In this document: piece by piece, positions 27,319-38,430 of the stretch
Layout of the letters: each line of letters begins with the position of its first letter
How positions within the stretch are numbered: the stretch's first letter is position 1
NCBI RefSeq assembly: GCF_002119665.1
Contig: NZ_CP021111.1
Coordinates: 3,596,001-3,660,000, forward strand
Length of the DNA stretch: 64,000 bases
Reading direction: 5' to 3'
Source of the DNA: Bordetella genomosp. 13
GTDB taxonomy: Bacteria > Pseudomonadota > Gammaproteobacteria > Burkholderiales > Burkholderiaceae_B
Made by a program: the position numbers and the translations under genes
Notes under the pieces: model-generated
The model's input: only the letters and a program-made list of their open reading frames with translations
Told to the model about the DNA's origin: nothing
Databases searched by the model: none

Positions 27319-28668
27319 CTATTGCTGCGCCAGCTCCGCCAGGGCCTCGCGCGCGCGGGCCAGCATGCCGGCCACGTCGGCCGCGTCGGCGCCCGCGGGG
27401 CTGCCCGCCACCACGGCGCCGTCCAGATGAGCCGCGTAGCCCTGGTCGGCCTCTTGCAGCAGGCCGTCGGCGGGCAGGCGCTTCATCGCGGCCCCGGCCT
27501 GCTTGGGATCGGCATAGGCCTGCGAGGTCAACAGCTCCTCGCCGTCGGCCGCCAGCAGGCGGAAGCGGAAGCTGCCGTCCGCGTCGCGGAAGCTGACGAA
27601 GCGCGCGCCCTTGCCGGCCTTGCGGGCCGGCTGGGCCGTCTTGGCGGCCGGCTGCGAGCCGCCCAGGTTGCGCAGGCCCACCGCTTCGCGCAGCACCAGC
27701 AGTGCGGGCGCCGCCATGGCGCGGGCCTTCTGTGCGCCGGCCTGCAGGATTTCCTCGATGCGCTCGGGGCGCGCCATCAGCGCGTCGTAGCGTTCGCGCA
27801 TCGGCGCCAGGATGCCTTCGAGACGGTCGTACAGCGCCGTCTTGGCATCGCCCCAGCCCATGCCGCCCTCGAGTTCTGCCCGAAAGCGCGCGCTTTCCGC
27901 GGGCGTGGCGAAGGCGCGATACAGCGTGTACAGGTGCGAGCCCTCGGCGTCCTTCGGCTCGCCGGGCTGGCGCGAATCGGTCACGATGCGCATCACCGCC
28001 GAGCGCAGCGCCGACGCGCCGCCCTCGAACAGCGGGATCGTGTTGTTGTAGCTCTTGGACATCTTGCGGCCGTCCAGGCCGGGCAGCGTGGCCACCTCTT
28101 CCTCGATGACCACCTCGGGCAGCACGAAGAAGTCGCTGCCATACAGATGGTTGAAACGCTGAGCGATGTCGCGCGCCATTTCCAGGTGCTGGATCTGGTC
28201 GCGGCCGACCGGCACCTTGTGGGCATTGAACAGCACGATGTCGGCGGCCATCAGGATGGGATACGAGAACAGGCCCATGGTGACGCCGTCGTCCGGATCC
28301 ACGCCCTTGGCGGCGTTCTGGTCCACCGACGCCTTGTAGGCGTGCGCGCGGTTCATCAGCCCCTTGGGCGTGACGCAGGTAAGCAGCCAGCACAGCTCGG
28401 TGATCTCGGGAATGTCGGACTGGCGATAGAACGTGACTCGCTCGGGGTCCAGGCCCGAGGCTAGCCACGTCGCGGCCAGTTCGAGCCGCGAGCGCGCCAC
28501 GCGGGCAGGATCGTCGCACTTGATCAGCGCGTGGTAGTCGGCCAGGAAGAAGAACGCGTCCACGCCCGCCTGGGTGCTGGCCTGGATGGCCGGCCGGATG
28601 GCTCCGGCGTAGTTGCCCAGATGGGGAGTGCCGGTGGTGGTGATGCCGGTAAGGACGCGGGTGTTCAT
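27319..28668 (-). CDS. trpS: tryptophan-tRNA ligase with C-terminal DUF1508-like extension
   Basis: 449 residues. Class I synthetase signatures are TPHLGNYAG (HIGH-equivalent, about 14-22) and KMSKS (about 203). It charges tRNA-Trp. The core ends near residue 335; a basic Ala/Lys linker is followed by a small domain (about 352-397) with [20 protein letters not shown], resembling the YegP/DUF1508 repeat, and then an alanine-rich acidic tail. Ordinary TrpS proteins are about 330-400 residues, so the extra domain is a fusion. Start is the ATG giving [13 protein letters not shown]. Single gene with a hairpin terminator after it. Confidence 0.95.
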   Translation of the reverse strand: MNTRVLTGITTTGTPHLGNYAGAIRPAIQASTQAGVDAFFFLADYHALIKCDDPARVARSRLELAATWLASGLDPERVTFYRQSDIPEITELCWLLTCVTPKGLMNRAHAYKASVDQNAAKGVDPDDGVTMGLFSYPILMAADIVLFNAHKVPVGRDQIQHLEMARDIAQRFNHLYGSDFFVLPEVVIEEEVATLPGLDGRKMSKSYNNTIPLFEGGASALRSAVMRIVTDSRQPGEPKDAEGSHLYTLYRAFATPAESARFRAELEGGMGWGDAKTALYDRLEGILAPMRERYDALMARPERIEEILQAGAQKARAMAAPALLVLREAVGLRNLGGSQPAAKTAQPARKAGKGARFVSFRDADGSFRFRLLAADGEELLTSQAYADPKQAGAAMKRLPADGLLQEADQGYAAHLDGAVVAGSPAGADAADVAGMLARAREALAELAQQ

Positions 28669-28755
28669 GACTGCGGCGGATGCGAAGGAAAAGCCGCAGT
28701 TTACTCCGGCACGGTATGCGGGCCAGGCGTTGCCGCGGATGTCGCCGTGTCGGCG

Positions 28756-29085
28756 TCAGGCCCAGGCCCAGGCCAGCACCGGCGCAGCCAGCGCGCACGC
28801 GCCGCCGGCGGCCAGCGCCGCGCGGGGCCAGTAGGTAAGGAACCAGATCAGCAGCAGGCCGGCCAGGCTGAGGATGCCGATCCATTCGATCGTGCCGTAG
28901 CTCCAGCCCCATGCCGACGCCGAGGCGACCAGCGACAGGGCCAGTCCCAGGGAACCCAGCAGGCGCAGCACCAGGCGATGCTGGCGCGGCATGGCGCGAT
29001 CGAACACGTCCTCGTAGTGGCGGTCCATGCCCAGGCACAGGGCTGAGAAACCGGCGTATGCCAGGCAGAAGGCGGCAGCGTTCAT
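28756..29085 (-). CDS. DUF3325 family membrane protein
   Basis: 109 residues with three predicted helices (about 1-20, 40-60, 70-105), sequence MNAAAFCLAYAGFSALCLGM. It matches the DUF3325 family, small inner-membrane proteins of unknown function encoded after PepSY membrane proteins in many beta- and gamma-proteobacteria, often near siderophore receptor genes. It is the last gene of the DUF3649-PepSY-DUF3325 run, four bases after the PepSY gene, so it is translationally linked to it. Confidence 0.8.
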   Translation of the reverse strand: MNAAAFCLAYAGFSALCLGMDRHYEDVFDRAMPRQHRLVLRLLGSLGLALSLVASASAWGWSYGTIEWIGILSLAGLLLIWFLTYWPRAALAAGGACALAAPVLAWAWA

Positions 29086-29089
29086 GCGA

Positions 29090-30769
29090 TCACCTCGGTT
29101 CGTAGGCGGCTTGCGCGGCAGCTTCGGCCTGGCCGCGCGGCGACGGATCGACGGCGGGCCGCGCGGCGCGCCGCGAGGCCGCGGGGGCGGAGCCCTGCGC
29201 GCTGCGCGCGGCAGCCGCGCGAGAACGGCCGCAACGCCGCGCCACCCAGGCCAGCAATACGCCGCACGCGAGCACGGTCAGGTCGAAGCCCGCCATGACC
29301 CAGTCGCCCGCCGGCAGGGACACGCCCAGGTGCCGCGACGTCGTCAGCGCGTTCACGACAGGCAGCAGCATCGACAGCGCCGCGCCCAGCCACAGCAGTT
29401 CGCGCCACTTGCCGCGGCCGCGCACGCAGGCATACAGGAAACACAGGCCCCAGGTGATGAAGAAGATGCGGGTTTCCCACAACGCATGTCCGGGCAGGTC
29501 CAACGGCAGCAGGCGGTTCGCCCAGAAGTAGGCGGCGCAAGCGACGAAGAGCCCCGCGATCGAGCCCGCGTTCAGCGAGTCCACCATGCGCAGCGAGAAC
29601 GTGTCCGGCGCGCCCGGCCGCAGCTTCTGGCGCCGTTTGGCGATCCACAGCGCCAGGCCGGTGCCCACCATGGCGGTGCCCGCCATGCTGACCAGGAAGT
29701 ACAGCCAGCGCAGCAGCGGCTCGGCGAACAGACCCAGGTGCAGGCCGATGATGGTGCCGGCGGTGGTGGCCGCGCCGCTCTGCGCGCTGACTTCGCTGAT
29801 CAGGCGGCCGTCCACCCCGCTGTAGGTGCGCGTAGGCGCGAGACGGCCGTACGACACCCGGTCGGACGAAGCGCGGCCGACGCTGATGGTTGCCGCCGCA
29901 TCGCCGGGCCGGTTGACCACCACGCGTCCGATACGGCCGCCTTCCCAGGCCTGTTCGGCCTGCGCCACGATCGGGCCTAGCGGCACAAGTTCGGCCGGCG
30001 TTCCGCTGGCCGGCTTCATGGCGAAGGCGGGAAAGGCGTCATCGAAGAATTGCCGCTCGTTGTCGTAGACGGCGAGGATGCCGGCCGGCATCAGCATGGC
30101 CGCGAACAGCAGCACGCCGCTGAACGTGATCATCAGGTGAAACGGCAGGCCCAGCACCGACAGCGCGTTGTGCCCGTCCATCCAGGCGCGCTGCCCGCCC
30201 TTGCGCGGGCGAAAGGTGAAGAAGTCGGTGAAGATCTTCTTGTGCGTGATCACGCCGCTGATGATGGCCACCAGCATGAACATCCCGGCGATGCTGGCCA
30301 GCCAGCGCCCCCAGGGATTGGCCACCTCGAGCTCGAAGTGGAAGCGGTAGAAGAAGTCGCCACCGCGCGTCTCGCGCATCTCGATGGGCTGTCCCGTCGA
30401 CGGGTCCAGCGTCACGCGCTTGAAGCCGCGCTGGCCGGGCGCCGGCTTGGGGTCCTGATAGCTGATCCTTACCGCCGGCTCGCGTGCGGTGGACGGGGTG
30501 ATGAACCAGCGGGTCGCATCCGGCGCGTGCTCGCGCAGGTAGTGCTCGGCCACTTCGATCGAGCGCGCCATTGGCACGGCCTGCACGGACACCTCGGGCT
30601 GCATCCAGCGCGTGATCTCGGGCCGGAAGAATGCCAGCGTGCCCGTGAGGAACATGGCAAACAGCACCCAGCCGAAGATCAGGCCCGACCAGGTATGCAG
30701 CCAGGACATCGCCTGGCGCAATCCCTCCGCCTGCGGCGGGCGGGCGCTGGCTTGCACAGTGGCGCTCAT
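29090..30769 (-). CDS. PepSY-associated transmembrane protein
   Basis: 559 residues with PepSY-associated TM helices: an N-terminal helix after MSWLHTWSGLIFGWVLFAMF, a large periplasmic loop containing PepSY-like segments (KRVTLDPSTGQPIEMRET), helices near 185-205 and 230-260, then four C-terminal helices. Histidine-bearing helices (LHTWSG, HNALSVLGLPFHLM) are typical of the family, some of which reduce ferric siderophores at the inner membrane. It overlaps the upstream DUF3649 gene by four bases. The start is the ATG giving MSATVQASARPPQ; the longer frame runs into the upstream gene. An iron role is inferred from family and from the Fur box upstream. Confidence 0.85.
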   Translation of the reverse strand: MSATVQASARPPQAEGLRQAMSWLHTWSGLIFGWVLFAMFLTGTLAFFRPEITRWMQPEVSVQAVPMARSIEVAEHYLREHAPDATRWFITPSTAREPAVRISYQDPKPAPGQRGFKRVTLDPSTGQPIEMRETRGGDFFYRFHFELEVANPWGRWLASIAGMFMLVAIISGVITHKKIFTDFFTFRPRKGGQRAWMDGHNALSVLGLPFHLMITFSGVLLFAAMLMPAGILAVYDNERQFFDDAFPAFAMKPASGTPAELVPLGPIVAQAEQAWEGGRIGRVVVNRPGDAAATISVGRASSDRVSYGRLAPTRTYSGVDGRLISEVSAQSGAATTAGTIIGLHLGLFAEPLLRWLYFLVSMAGTAMVGTGLALWIAKRRQKLRPGAPDTFSLRMVDSLNAGSIAGLFVACAAYFWANRLLPLDLPGHALWETRIFFITWGLCFLYACVRGRGKWRELLWLGAALSMLLPVVNALTTSRHLGVSLPAGDWVMAGFDLTVLACGVLLAWVARRCGRSRAAAARSAQGSAPAASRRAARPAVDPSPRGQAEAAAQAAYEPR

Positions 30770-31071
30770 GCCGCCCCCGGCGCGCGCGCCATCCAGTACA
30801 GCCCGCCCAGCACCAGCGCGGGCGCCATCACGCCGCCCCAGGCGCGCCATGCGCTATGGGTGGCGAAGACCCACAGCACCGCGCAGGCATAGGCCACGAA
30901 GGCGCCCATCTGCGCGGCGATCACCGCATCGACGCGCGGCAGGGGCAGCCAGGCGGCCATGAAGGCGGCGGTGGCTGAAGCCAGCGCGTAACCTCCGGCG
31001 ATTGCGGCGATGGAACGGGATGCGACGGCGAATCGGTATCGCAGCAGGCTTGCGGAGGGGTCGGGTTTCAC
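30766..31071 (-). CDS. DUF3649 family membrane protein
   Basis: About 101 residues with two to three helices (SIAAIAGGYALASATAAFMA; MGAFVAYACAVLWVF; VMAPALVLGGLYWMA), matching the DUF3649 family that precedes PepSY proteins in iron-related operons. An in-frame ATG at 31116 (MIIIRGICPP) lies inside the likely Fur box and a TATAAT hexamer, so it is probably promoter DNA; the GTG giving VKPDPSASLLRYRF at 31071 is preferred, without a strong ribosome binding site. First gene of the three-gene run, overlapping the PepSY gene by four bases. Confidence 0.7.
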   Translation of the reverse strand: MKPDPSASLLRYRFAVASRSIAAIAGGYALASATAAFMAAWLPLPRVDAVIAAQMGAFVAYACAVLWVFATHSAWRAWGGVMAPALVLGGLYWMARAPGAA

Positions 31072-31101
31072 GGGCAGCGGGAAGTACGGCGGACAAATCC
31101 C

Positions 31102-31120
31102 ACGAATTATAATCATTCTT
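31102..31120 (-). promoter_or_regulatory. candidate Fur box and -10 element of the DUF3649-PepSY-DUF3325 operon
   Basis: The minus strand reads AAGAATGATTATAATTCGT, 12 of 19 matches to the Fur consensus, and contains TATAAT (31111-31106). It is an AT-rich island directly after the zapE terminator. Binding is inferred. Confidence 0.5.
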
Positions 31121-31126
31121 AATTAC

Positions 31127-31150
31127 AAAAAGGCGGATCGGCCCGCCTTT
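31127..31150 (-). terminator. rho-independent terminator of zapE
   Basis: On the minus strand AAAGGCGG (31150-31143) pairs with CCGCCTTT (31136-31129) around a 6-base loop, followed by a T-run. It lies 36 bases after the zapE stop and ends the odh-zapE transcription unit. Confidence 0.85.
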
Positions 31151-31185
31151 CGTGCCCGCGGCCGCCCCGCGGGCGGCGATTTCCG

Positions 31186-32280
31186 CTACAGCTGCACCGT
31201 CTGCCGGCGCTCGGATTCCAGGTATTCGCGCGATTGCATCTCGAGTATGCGCGACACCGTGCGATGGAATTCGTTGGACAGCGCGCCCTGGGTGTACAGC
31301 TCTTCGGGCGGGCATTCGGCCGACATGATCAGCTTGACCTTGTGGTCGTAGAACACGTCTATCAGCCACGTGAAGCGACGCGCCTCGGAGGCCTGGCGCG
31401 GCCCCATGCGCGGCACGTCCGACAGCACGACCGCATGGAAACGGGTGGCCAGTTCGAGGTAGTCGTTCTGCGAACGCGGGCCGCCGCACAGCGTGGCGAA
31501 ATCGAACCACACCACCGATCCACCCAGCGCATGCGCGCGGATCTCGCGATGCTCGATGTGCAGCACCGGATTGGGCTGGGGCGGCGTGTCCGACAGCTTG
31601 CGGAAGGCCTCTTCCAGGGCCTGGCGCGACTGTTCGTTCAGGGGCGTGTGATAGCACTGCACCTGTTCCAGCGCCCGGCGCCGGTAGTCGATGCCGGCAT
31701 CGACGTTCAGCACGTCCATGCGCTGCTGGATCAGCTGGATGGCGGGAAGGATGCGATCGCGGTGCAGCCCGTCCGGGTACAGCGTGGAGGGCTCGTAGTT
31801 CGAGGTCATGACGAACGACGTGCCGTGCTCGAAGAGCTTGAGCAGAAGCCGATACAGGATCATGGCGTCGGCCACGTCCGACACGTGGAACTCGTCGAAG
31901 CAAATCAGGCGATAGCGCCTGGCCACGCGGCGCGCCACTTCGTCCAGCGGGTCCTGCGTGCCCTTCACCTCTTCGAGCTCGCGGTGCACGCCGCGCATGA
32001 ACTCATGGAAGTGCAGGCGCGTCTTGCGCACCACGGGCACGTTCGCGTAGAACGCGTCCATCAGGAAGCTCTTGCCGCGCCCTACCCCGCCCCACAGGTA
32101 CACGCCGCGCGGCACCTCGGGACGGCTCAGCAGCTTCTTCAGCGCGTTCGAGCGCATGGCCTTGAAGCGGACCCAGTCGTCGTAATAGCGCTGCAGGCGT
32201 TCGACGGCCTTCTGCTGCGCCGGGTCGGGCTTGTAGCCGCGCTCGGACAGGGCTTGTTGGTAGTACTCGAGGACGTTCAT
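31186..32280 (-). CDS. zapE: cell division protein ZapE (AFG1-like ATPase)
   Basis: 364 residues: an AAA-type P-loop ATPase with Walker A GGVGRGKS (about 75-82), Walker B LICFDEFHV and the AFG1/YhcM family pattern TSNYEPSTLYPDGLHRDRILP. ZapE is an inner-membrane-associated ATPase that acts on the Z-ring during constriction under stress in E. coli. The start is the ATG giving MNVLEYYQQALSERG; upstream in-frame codons (MCRGCCLAAYTTK) are not conserved. It follows odhL by 153 bases on the same strand. Confidence 0.93.
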   Translation of the reverse strand: MNVLEYYQQALSERGYKPDPAQQKAVERLQRYYDDWVRFKAMRSNALKKLLSRPEVPRGVYLWGGVGRGKSFLMDAFYANVPVVRKTRLHFHEFMRGVHRELEEVKGTQDPLDEVARRVARRYRLICFDEFHVSDVADAMILYRLLLKLFEHGTSFVMTSNYEPSTLYPDGLHRDRILPAIQLIQQRMDVLNVDAGIDYRRRALEQVQCYHTPLNEQSRQALEEAFRKLSDTPPQPNPVLHIEHREIRAHALGGSVVWFDFATLCGGPRSQNDYLELATRFHAVVLSDVPRMGPRQASEARRFTWLIDVFYDHKVKLIMSAECPPEELYTQGALSNEFHRTVSRILEMQSREYLESERRQTVQL

Positions 32281-32433
32281 CTTGGTTGTGTACGCAGCCA
32301 GGCAGCAACCGCGACACACGAAACTGGTGCGGCCTGATCGGGGACGCGGCGGATCCGGGCTTTGCCGGTCCGCCTGCGTCGCCCCCTTTTAGGGGAAAGC
32401 GCCAGGCGCTTCGGGGGTGGGTACGCCGGCCCT

Positions 32434-33861
<1,428 letters not shown>

Positions 33862-33951
33862 GATGGACTCTTGAAAAAGGGTGGGAGAGGTCCGCGGCCG
33901 CGGCGGGGCGCTGCATGGCGCGCAGCGGCGGGACCTAGTCTGGAGAGACCT

Positions 33952-33991
33952 GGTCCGGGGCGGCCGGCGAAGCGCGGCCCGGCCCCGGACC
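33952..33991 (-). other. GC-rich hairpin between odhB and odhL
   Basis: GGTCCGGGG (33952-33960) and CCCCGGACC (33983-33991) form a perfect 9-base stem with a GC-rich loop that can fold further. It starts just after the odhB stop and has no T-run, so it more likely protects mRNA or tunes odhL expression than terminates transcription. Confidence 0.5.
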
Positions 33992-33999
33992 GATGCGGA

Positions 34000-35247
34000 T
34001 TACAGGTCCAGCAGCAGGCGCTGCGGATCTTCCAGCGCTTCCTTCATGGCGACCAGGCCCAGCACGGCTTCGCGGCCGTCGATGATGCGGTGGTCATACG
34101 ACATGGCCAGGTAGTTGATCGGGCGGATCACGATCTGGCCGTTCTCGACCACGGGGCGCTCCTTGGTGGCGTGGATGCCCAGGATGGCCGATTGCGGCGG
34201 GTTGATGATGGGAGTGGACAGCATCGAGCCGAACACGCCGCCGTTGGAGATGGAGAACGTGCCGCCGGTCATTTCTTCGATGCCCAGCTTGCCTTCGGCC
34301 GCGCGCTTGCCGAAGTCGCCGATGGTCTTCTCGATTTCGGCGATCGACAGCTGGTCGGCGTTGCGCAGGATCGGCACCACCAGGCCGCGCGGGCTGCCCA
34401 CGGCGATGCCGATGTCGAAGTAGCCGTGGTAGATGATGTCCTTGCCGTCCACCGAGGCGTTCAGGACCGGGTACTTCTTCAGGGCGGCCACGGCGGCCTT
34501 CACGAAGAACGACATGAAGCCCAGCTTGACGCCGTGCTCTTTCTCGAACTTCTCTTTGTACTTGTTGCGCAGGTCGATGACGGCCTGCATGTTGACCTCG
34601 TTGAACGTGGTCAGGATGGCGTTCTCTTGCTGCGATTGCAGCAGGCGCTCGGCGATGCGGGCGCGCAGGCGGCTCATGGGCACACGCTGCTCGGGACGGC
34701 CGTCCAGCGACAGGGTCTGCGGAGCGGGAGCGGCAGCCGGCTTGGCGGCGGGAGCGGCGCCGGCGTTCAGCGCATCACCCTTGGTGATGCGGCCGTCGCG
34801 GCCCGAGCCCTGCACGCCGGCGGCGTCCACGCCCTTCTCGGCCAGGATCTTGGCGGCGGCGGGCGAAGCCACGCCGGCGGCCGAGCTGCTGGCCGGGGCC
34901 GGGGCGGCAGCCGGAGCGGCAGCCGGAGCAGCGGCCGGAGCAGCGGCCGGGGCGGCCTTGGGCGCTTCGGCGGCGGGCGCCGCGGCGGGGGCGGCAGCGG
35001 CCTTGGCGGCCGTGTCGATGCGGGCGATGGGCTCGCCCGAGGTGACGGTGCTGCCGTCGCCCTTGACGATTTCGGAAAGCACGCCCGACGCCGGGGCGGG
35101 CACTTCCAGGACGACCTTGTCGGTCTCGATCTCGATCAGGATCTCGTCGGCCTCGACGGCAGCGCCGGGCTGCTTCTTCCAGGTCAGCAGAGTGGCCTCC
35201 GAGACGGACTCGGACAGTTGGGGAACGACGACGTCAGTGATTGCCAT
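34000..35247 (-). CDS. odhB: dihydrolipoyllysine succinyltransferase (E2) of 2-oxoglutarate dehydrogenase
   Basis: 415 residues: N-terminal lipoyl domain with the lipoylated lysine in [12 protein letters not shown] (about 43), an Ala/Pro linker of about 50 residues, a peripheral subunit-binding domain ([22 protein letters not shown]) and the catalytic acyltransferase domain ending [14 protein letters not shown], with the active-site His and Asp. It carries succinyl groups to CoA in the TCA cycle. It follows odhA by 48 bases. Starts at the ATG giving [15 protein letters not shown]. Confidence 0.96.
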   Translation of the reverse strand: MAITDVVVPQLSESVSEATLLTWKKQPGAAVEADEILIEIETDKVVLEVPAPASGVLSEIVKGDGSTVTSGEPIARIDTAAKAAAAPAAAPAAEAPKAAPAAAPAAAPAAAPAAAPAPASSSAAGVASPAAAKILAEKGVDAAGVQGSGRDGRITKGDALNAGAAPAAKPAAAPAPQTLSLDGRPEQRVPMSRLRARIAERLLQSQQENAILTTFNEVNMQAVIDLRNKYKEKFEKEHGVKLGFMSFFVKAAVAALKKYPVLNASVDGKDIIYHGYFDIGIAVGSPRGLVVPILRNADQLSIAEIEKTIGDFGKRAAEGKLGIEEMTGGTFSISNGGVFGSMLSTPIINPPQSAILGIHATKERPVVENGQIVIRPINYLAMSYDHRIIDGREAVLGLVAMKEALEDPQRLLLDL

Positions 35248-35295
35248 GGTGATGAATTCCGTTTTTCGATGAATGTTCTGTTCGATGCGCTGCGC

Positions 35296-38166
35296 TTACT
35301 TGGTCAGCATGAAGCCCTTGTAGCGGGCGGCGAAGGCCTGCTCGATGAGCGCCTTCTGCTGTTCCTGGTGCTTGGCCAGGTAGCCCACGGCCGGCGACGC
35401 CGAGGCCGCGCGACCCGCGTAGCCCAGCTTCTGGCCTTCGCTCATGTTCTCGTACAGGTGATGCTGCACGTAGAACCACGGACCCTGGTTCTGCGGCTCG
35501 TCCTGCACCCAGATGACCTCGGTGGCCTTCGGGTACTTGCGCAGTTCGGCCTCGAACGACTTGTGCGCGAACGGATAGAGCTGCTCGACACGGATGATGG
35601 CGACGTTGCCGGCCTCGCGCTCGGTGCGGGCGTTGACCAGGTCGTAATAGACCTTGCCCGAGCAGACCAGCACGCGCTTGACCGACGCGGCCTTGACGTT
35701 ATCGTCGACTTCGCCGATCACCGGACGGAAGCTGCCGCCGGCCAGGTCGGTGAGCGGCGAACCGGCGTCCTTGTTGCGCAGCAGCGACTTCGGCGTGAGG
35801 ATGACCAGCGGCTTGCGGAACGCGCGGATCATCTGGCGGCGCAGCAGGTGGAAGATCTGCGCGGCGTTGGTGGGCTGCACCACCTGGATGTTGTTGTCCG
35901 CGCACAGCTGCAGGAAGCGCTCGATGCGGGCCGACGAGTGCTCGGGACCCTGCCCTTCGTAGCCGTGCGGCAGCATCAGCGTCAGGCCCGACTGGCGGCC
36001 CCACTTGGCTTCGCCGGAGCTGATGAACTGGTCGATCACGACCTGCGCGCCGTTGACGAAGTCACCGAACTGCGCTTCCCAGATGGTGAGCGTGTTGGGC
36101 TCGGCGGCGGAGTAGCCGTATTCGAACGCCAGCACCGCCTCTTCGGACAGCACCGAGTCGATCACGGTGAACGGGGCCTGGCCTTCGGAGACGTTCTGCA
36201 GCGGGATATAGGTGCCGTCGTTCCAGCGCTCGCGGTTCTGGTCGTGCAGCACGGCGTGGCGGTGCGTGAACGTGCCGCGGCCCGAATCCTGGCCGGTGAT
36301 GCGCACCGCATAGCCCGAGGCCACCAGCGTGGCGAAGGCCAGGTGCTCGCCCATGCCCCAATCGAGGTTCAGCTCGCCCTTGGCCATGGCGCGGCGGTCG
36401 TTCAGCAGCTTGTTCACCAGCGGGTGCACGGTGAAGCCTTCGGGCACGGTGGTGATGCGCTCGCCGATGCGCTTGAGCTCGGCCAGCGGCACGGCGGTGT
36501 CGGCCTGGTCGGTCCACTTGGCGCCCAGGAACGGCGACCAGTCGATGGCGTACTTGCTCTTGTAATCGGTGAGGACGGGCTCGATGGTGCGATGGCCGTC
36601 TTCCATGAGCTGGCGATAGTCTTTCACCAGCTGCTCGGCGTCGCCTTCGGCCAGCACGCCCTGCGTGACCAGCTTCTCGGCGTACAGCTTGCGCGTGCCG
36701 CCATGGTGGCCGATGCGCTTGTACATCAGCGGCTGCGTGAGCGACGGGGTGTCCTGCTCGTTGTGGCCCAGCTTGCGGAAGCAGACGATGTCGATCACGA
36801 CGTCGTGGCGGAACTGGATGCGGTAGTCCAGGGCCAGCTTGGTGGCGAACACCACGGCTTCGGGATCGTCGCCGTTGACGTGGAAGACCGGCGCTTCGAT
36901 CATCTTGACCACGTCGGTGCAATACAGCGTCGAGCGCGAATCGCGAGGGTCGGAGGTGGTGAAGCCGATCTGGTTGTTGATGACGATGTGCAGCGTGCCG
37001 CCCGTGCCGTAGCCGCGGGTCTGCGCCAGGTTCAGCGTTTCCATCACCACGCCCTGGCCGGCGAAAGCCGCGTCGCCGTGCACCAGCACCGGCAGCACCT
37101 GGCGGCCTTCGGCGTCGCCGCGGCGTTCCTGGCGGGCGCGGGCGCTGCCCTCGACCACCGGGTTGACGATTTCCAGGTGCGACGGGTTGAACGCCAACGA
37201 CAGGTGCACCGGACCGCCGCGGCCCGAGATGTCGCTGGAGAAACCGTTGTGGTACTTCACGTCGCCGTCGGTCAGGCCTTCGGCGTGCTTGCCTTCGAAC
37301 TCGGCGAACAGGTCGCCGGGCATCTTGCCCATGATGTTGACCAGCAGGTTCAGGCGACCGCGGTGGGCCATGCCGACCACGATCTCCTGCACGCCGTTCT
37401 CGCTGGCGTGGTTGATGGTCTCATCCATCGAGGCGATGAAGCTTTCGCCGCCTTCGAGAGAGAATCGCTTCTGGCCGACGTACTTGGTGTGCAGGAAGCG
37501 CTCGAGGCCTTCGGCTTCGGTCAGCTGCTGCAGGATGTGGCGCTTCTGCTCGGGCGTGAACGTGGGCGCGCCCAGCGTGCTTTCCAGGCGCTCCTGGATC
37601 CAGCGCTTGGCGGCCGGATCGGAGACGTGCATGAACTCGGCGCCGATCGAGCGGCAATACGTGTCGCGCAGGGCCTTCAGGATGTCGCGCAGCGTCATGG
37701 TGCTGGCGGTCGTGAAGTACGTATTGGTGGCCGAGTAGGTCTGGTCCAGGTCGGACTCGGTCAGGCCGTAGAAGGCCGGATCGAGTTCGGGGATCGGCGG
37801 GCGCTCCTGGCGCTTGAGCGGATCGAGGTCAGCCCAGCGCGAGCCCAGCACGCGGTACGCCCCGATGAGGGACTGCACCGACACCTGCTTGCTGGCGATG
37901 GACAGGTCGGGCTCGGCGGCGCGCTGCACGAAGGCATTGGCGCGGGCACGCTCGGCGAACGACTGGATGATGGGGGCGTGGGCCTGGTCGCGGGTGCCGT
38001 CCTGGCCGTCGGTGGCGGGGGAATGCTGCAGCTGGTCGAAGTATTCGCGCCAGTTGTCCGGAACCGAACCGGGATTGTCGAGATACGCTTCGTAGAGCTC
38101 TTCGACGTAAGGGGCATTACCCCCGAATAGATAAGACGTGGAAAGGGATTCTGATTCCGTAGACAT
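35296..38166 (-). CDS. odhA: 2-oxoglutarate dehydrogenase E1 component
   Basis: 956 residues, the usual SucA/OdhA length. The N-terminal E1o segment YVEELYEAYLDNPGSVPDNWREYF binds E2. The thiamine diphosphate domain follows, with GMAHRGRLNLLVN, GDAAFAGQGVVMETLNLA and NNQIGFTT, and then the transketolase C-terminal domain. It decarboxylates 2-oxoglutarate and transfers the succinyl group to the lipoyl arm of OdhB. First gene of odhA-odhB-odhL. A possible -10 (TATACT, 38299-38294 minus strand) lies about 130 bases upstream. Confidence 0.97.
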   Translation of the reverse strand: MSTESESLSTSYLFGGNAPYVEELYEAYLDNPGSVPDNWREYFDQLQHSPATDGQDGTRDQAHAPIIQSFAERARANAFVQRAAEPDLSIASKQVSVQSLIGAYRVLGSRWADLDPLKRQERPPIPELDPAFYGLTESDLDQTYSATNTYFTTASTMTLRDILKALRDTYCRSIGAEFMHVSDPAAKRWIQERLESTLGAPTFTPEQKRHILQQLTEAEGLERFLHTKYVGQKRFSLEGGESFIASMDETINHASENGVQEIVVGMAHRGRLNLLVNIMGKMPGDLFAEFEGKHAEGLTDGDVKYHNGFSSDISGRGGPVHLSLAFNPSHLEIVNPVVEGSARARQERRGDAEGRQVLPVLVHGDAAFAGQGVVMETLNLAQTRGYGTGGTLHIVINNQIGFTTSDPRDSRSTLYCTDVVKMIEAPVFHVNGDDPEAVVFATKLALDYRIQFRHDVVIDIVCFRKLGHNEQDTPSLTQPLMYKRIGHHGGTRKLYAEKLVTQGVLAEGDAEQLVKDYRQLMEDGHRTIEPVLTDYKSKYAIDWSPFLGAKWTDQADTAVPLAELKRIGERITTVPEGFTVHPLVNKLLNDRRAMAKGELNLDWGMGEHLAFATLVASGYAVRITGQDSGRGTFTHRHAVLHDQNRERWNDGTYIPLQNVSEGQAPFTVIDSVLSEEAVLAFEYGYSAAEPNTLTIWEAQFGDFVNGAQVVIDQFISSGEAKWGRQSGLTLMLPHGYEGQGPEHSSARIERFLQLCADNNIQVVQPTNAAQIFHLLRRQMIRAFRKPLVILTPKSLLRNKDAGSPLTDLAGGSFRPVIGEVDDNVKAASVKRVLVCSGKVYYDLVNARTEREAGNVAIIRVEQLYPFAHKSFEAELRKYPKATEVIWVQDEPQNQGPWFYVQHHLYENMSEGQKLGYAGRAASASPAVGYLAKHQEQQKALIEQAFAARYKGFMLTK

Positions 38167-38430
38167 AATGGCGCTTCACCTAGACGAGTGCTTCACTCGG
38201 TACGATGCAGGAAGACCTTCCGCGACACGGGCTTCCCGTTAGGCGGATAGCAGGGGCAGAAGGCGGGTACAAGCCTCGAAAGCCGTATCGGGCAGTATAA
38301 CGCTTTGAGTGTGGGCACGCCTTGCGACAGGCCGATGACCGCCTCGCGCATCGGGCCCGCGTGCATCAACGGCGGCGATGACGCAGGCTACGCGCCGCCA
38401 ACGCCAGCGATCGGCCGCGCCAAAATTTTT

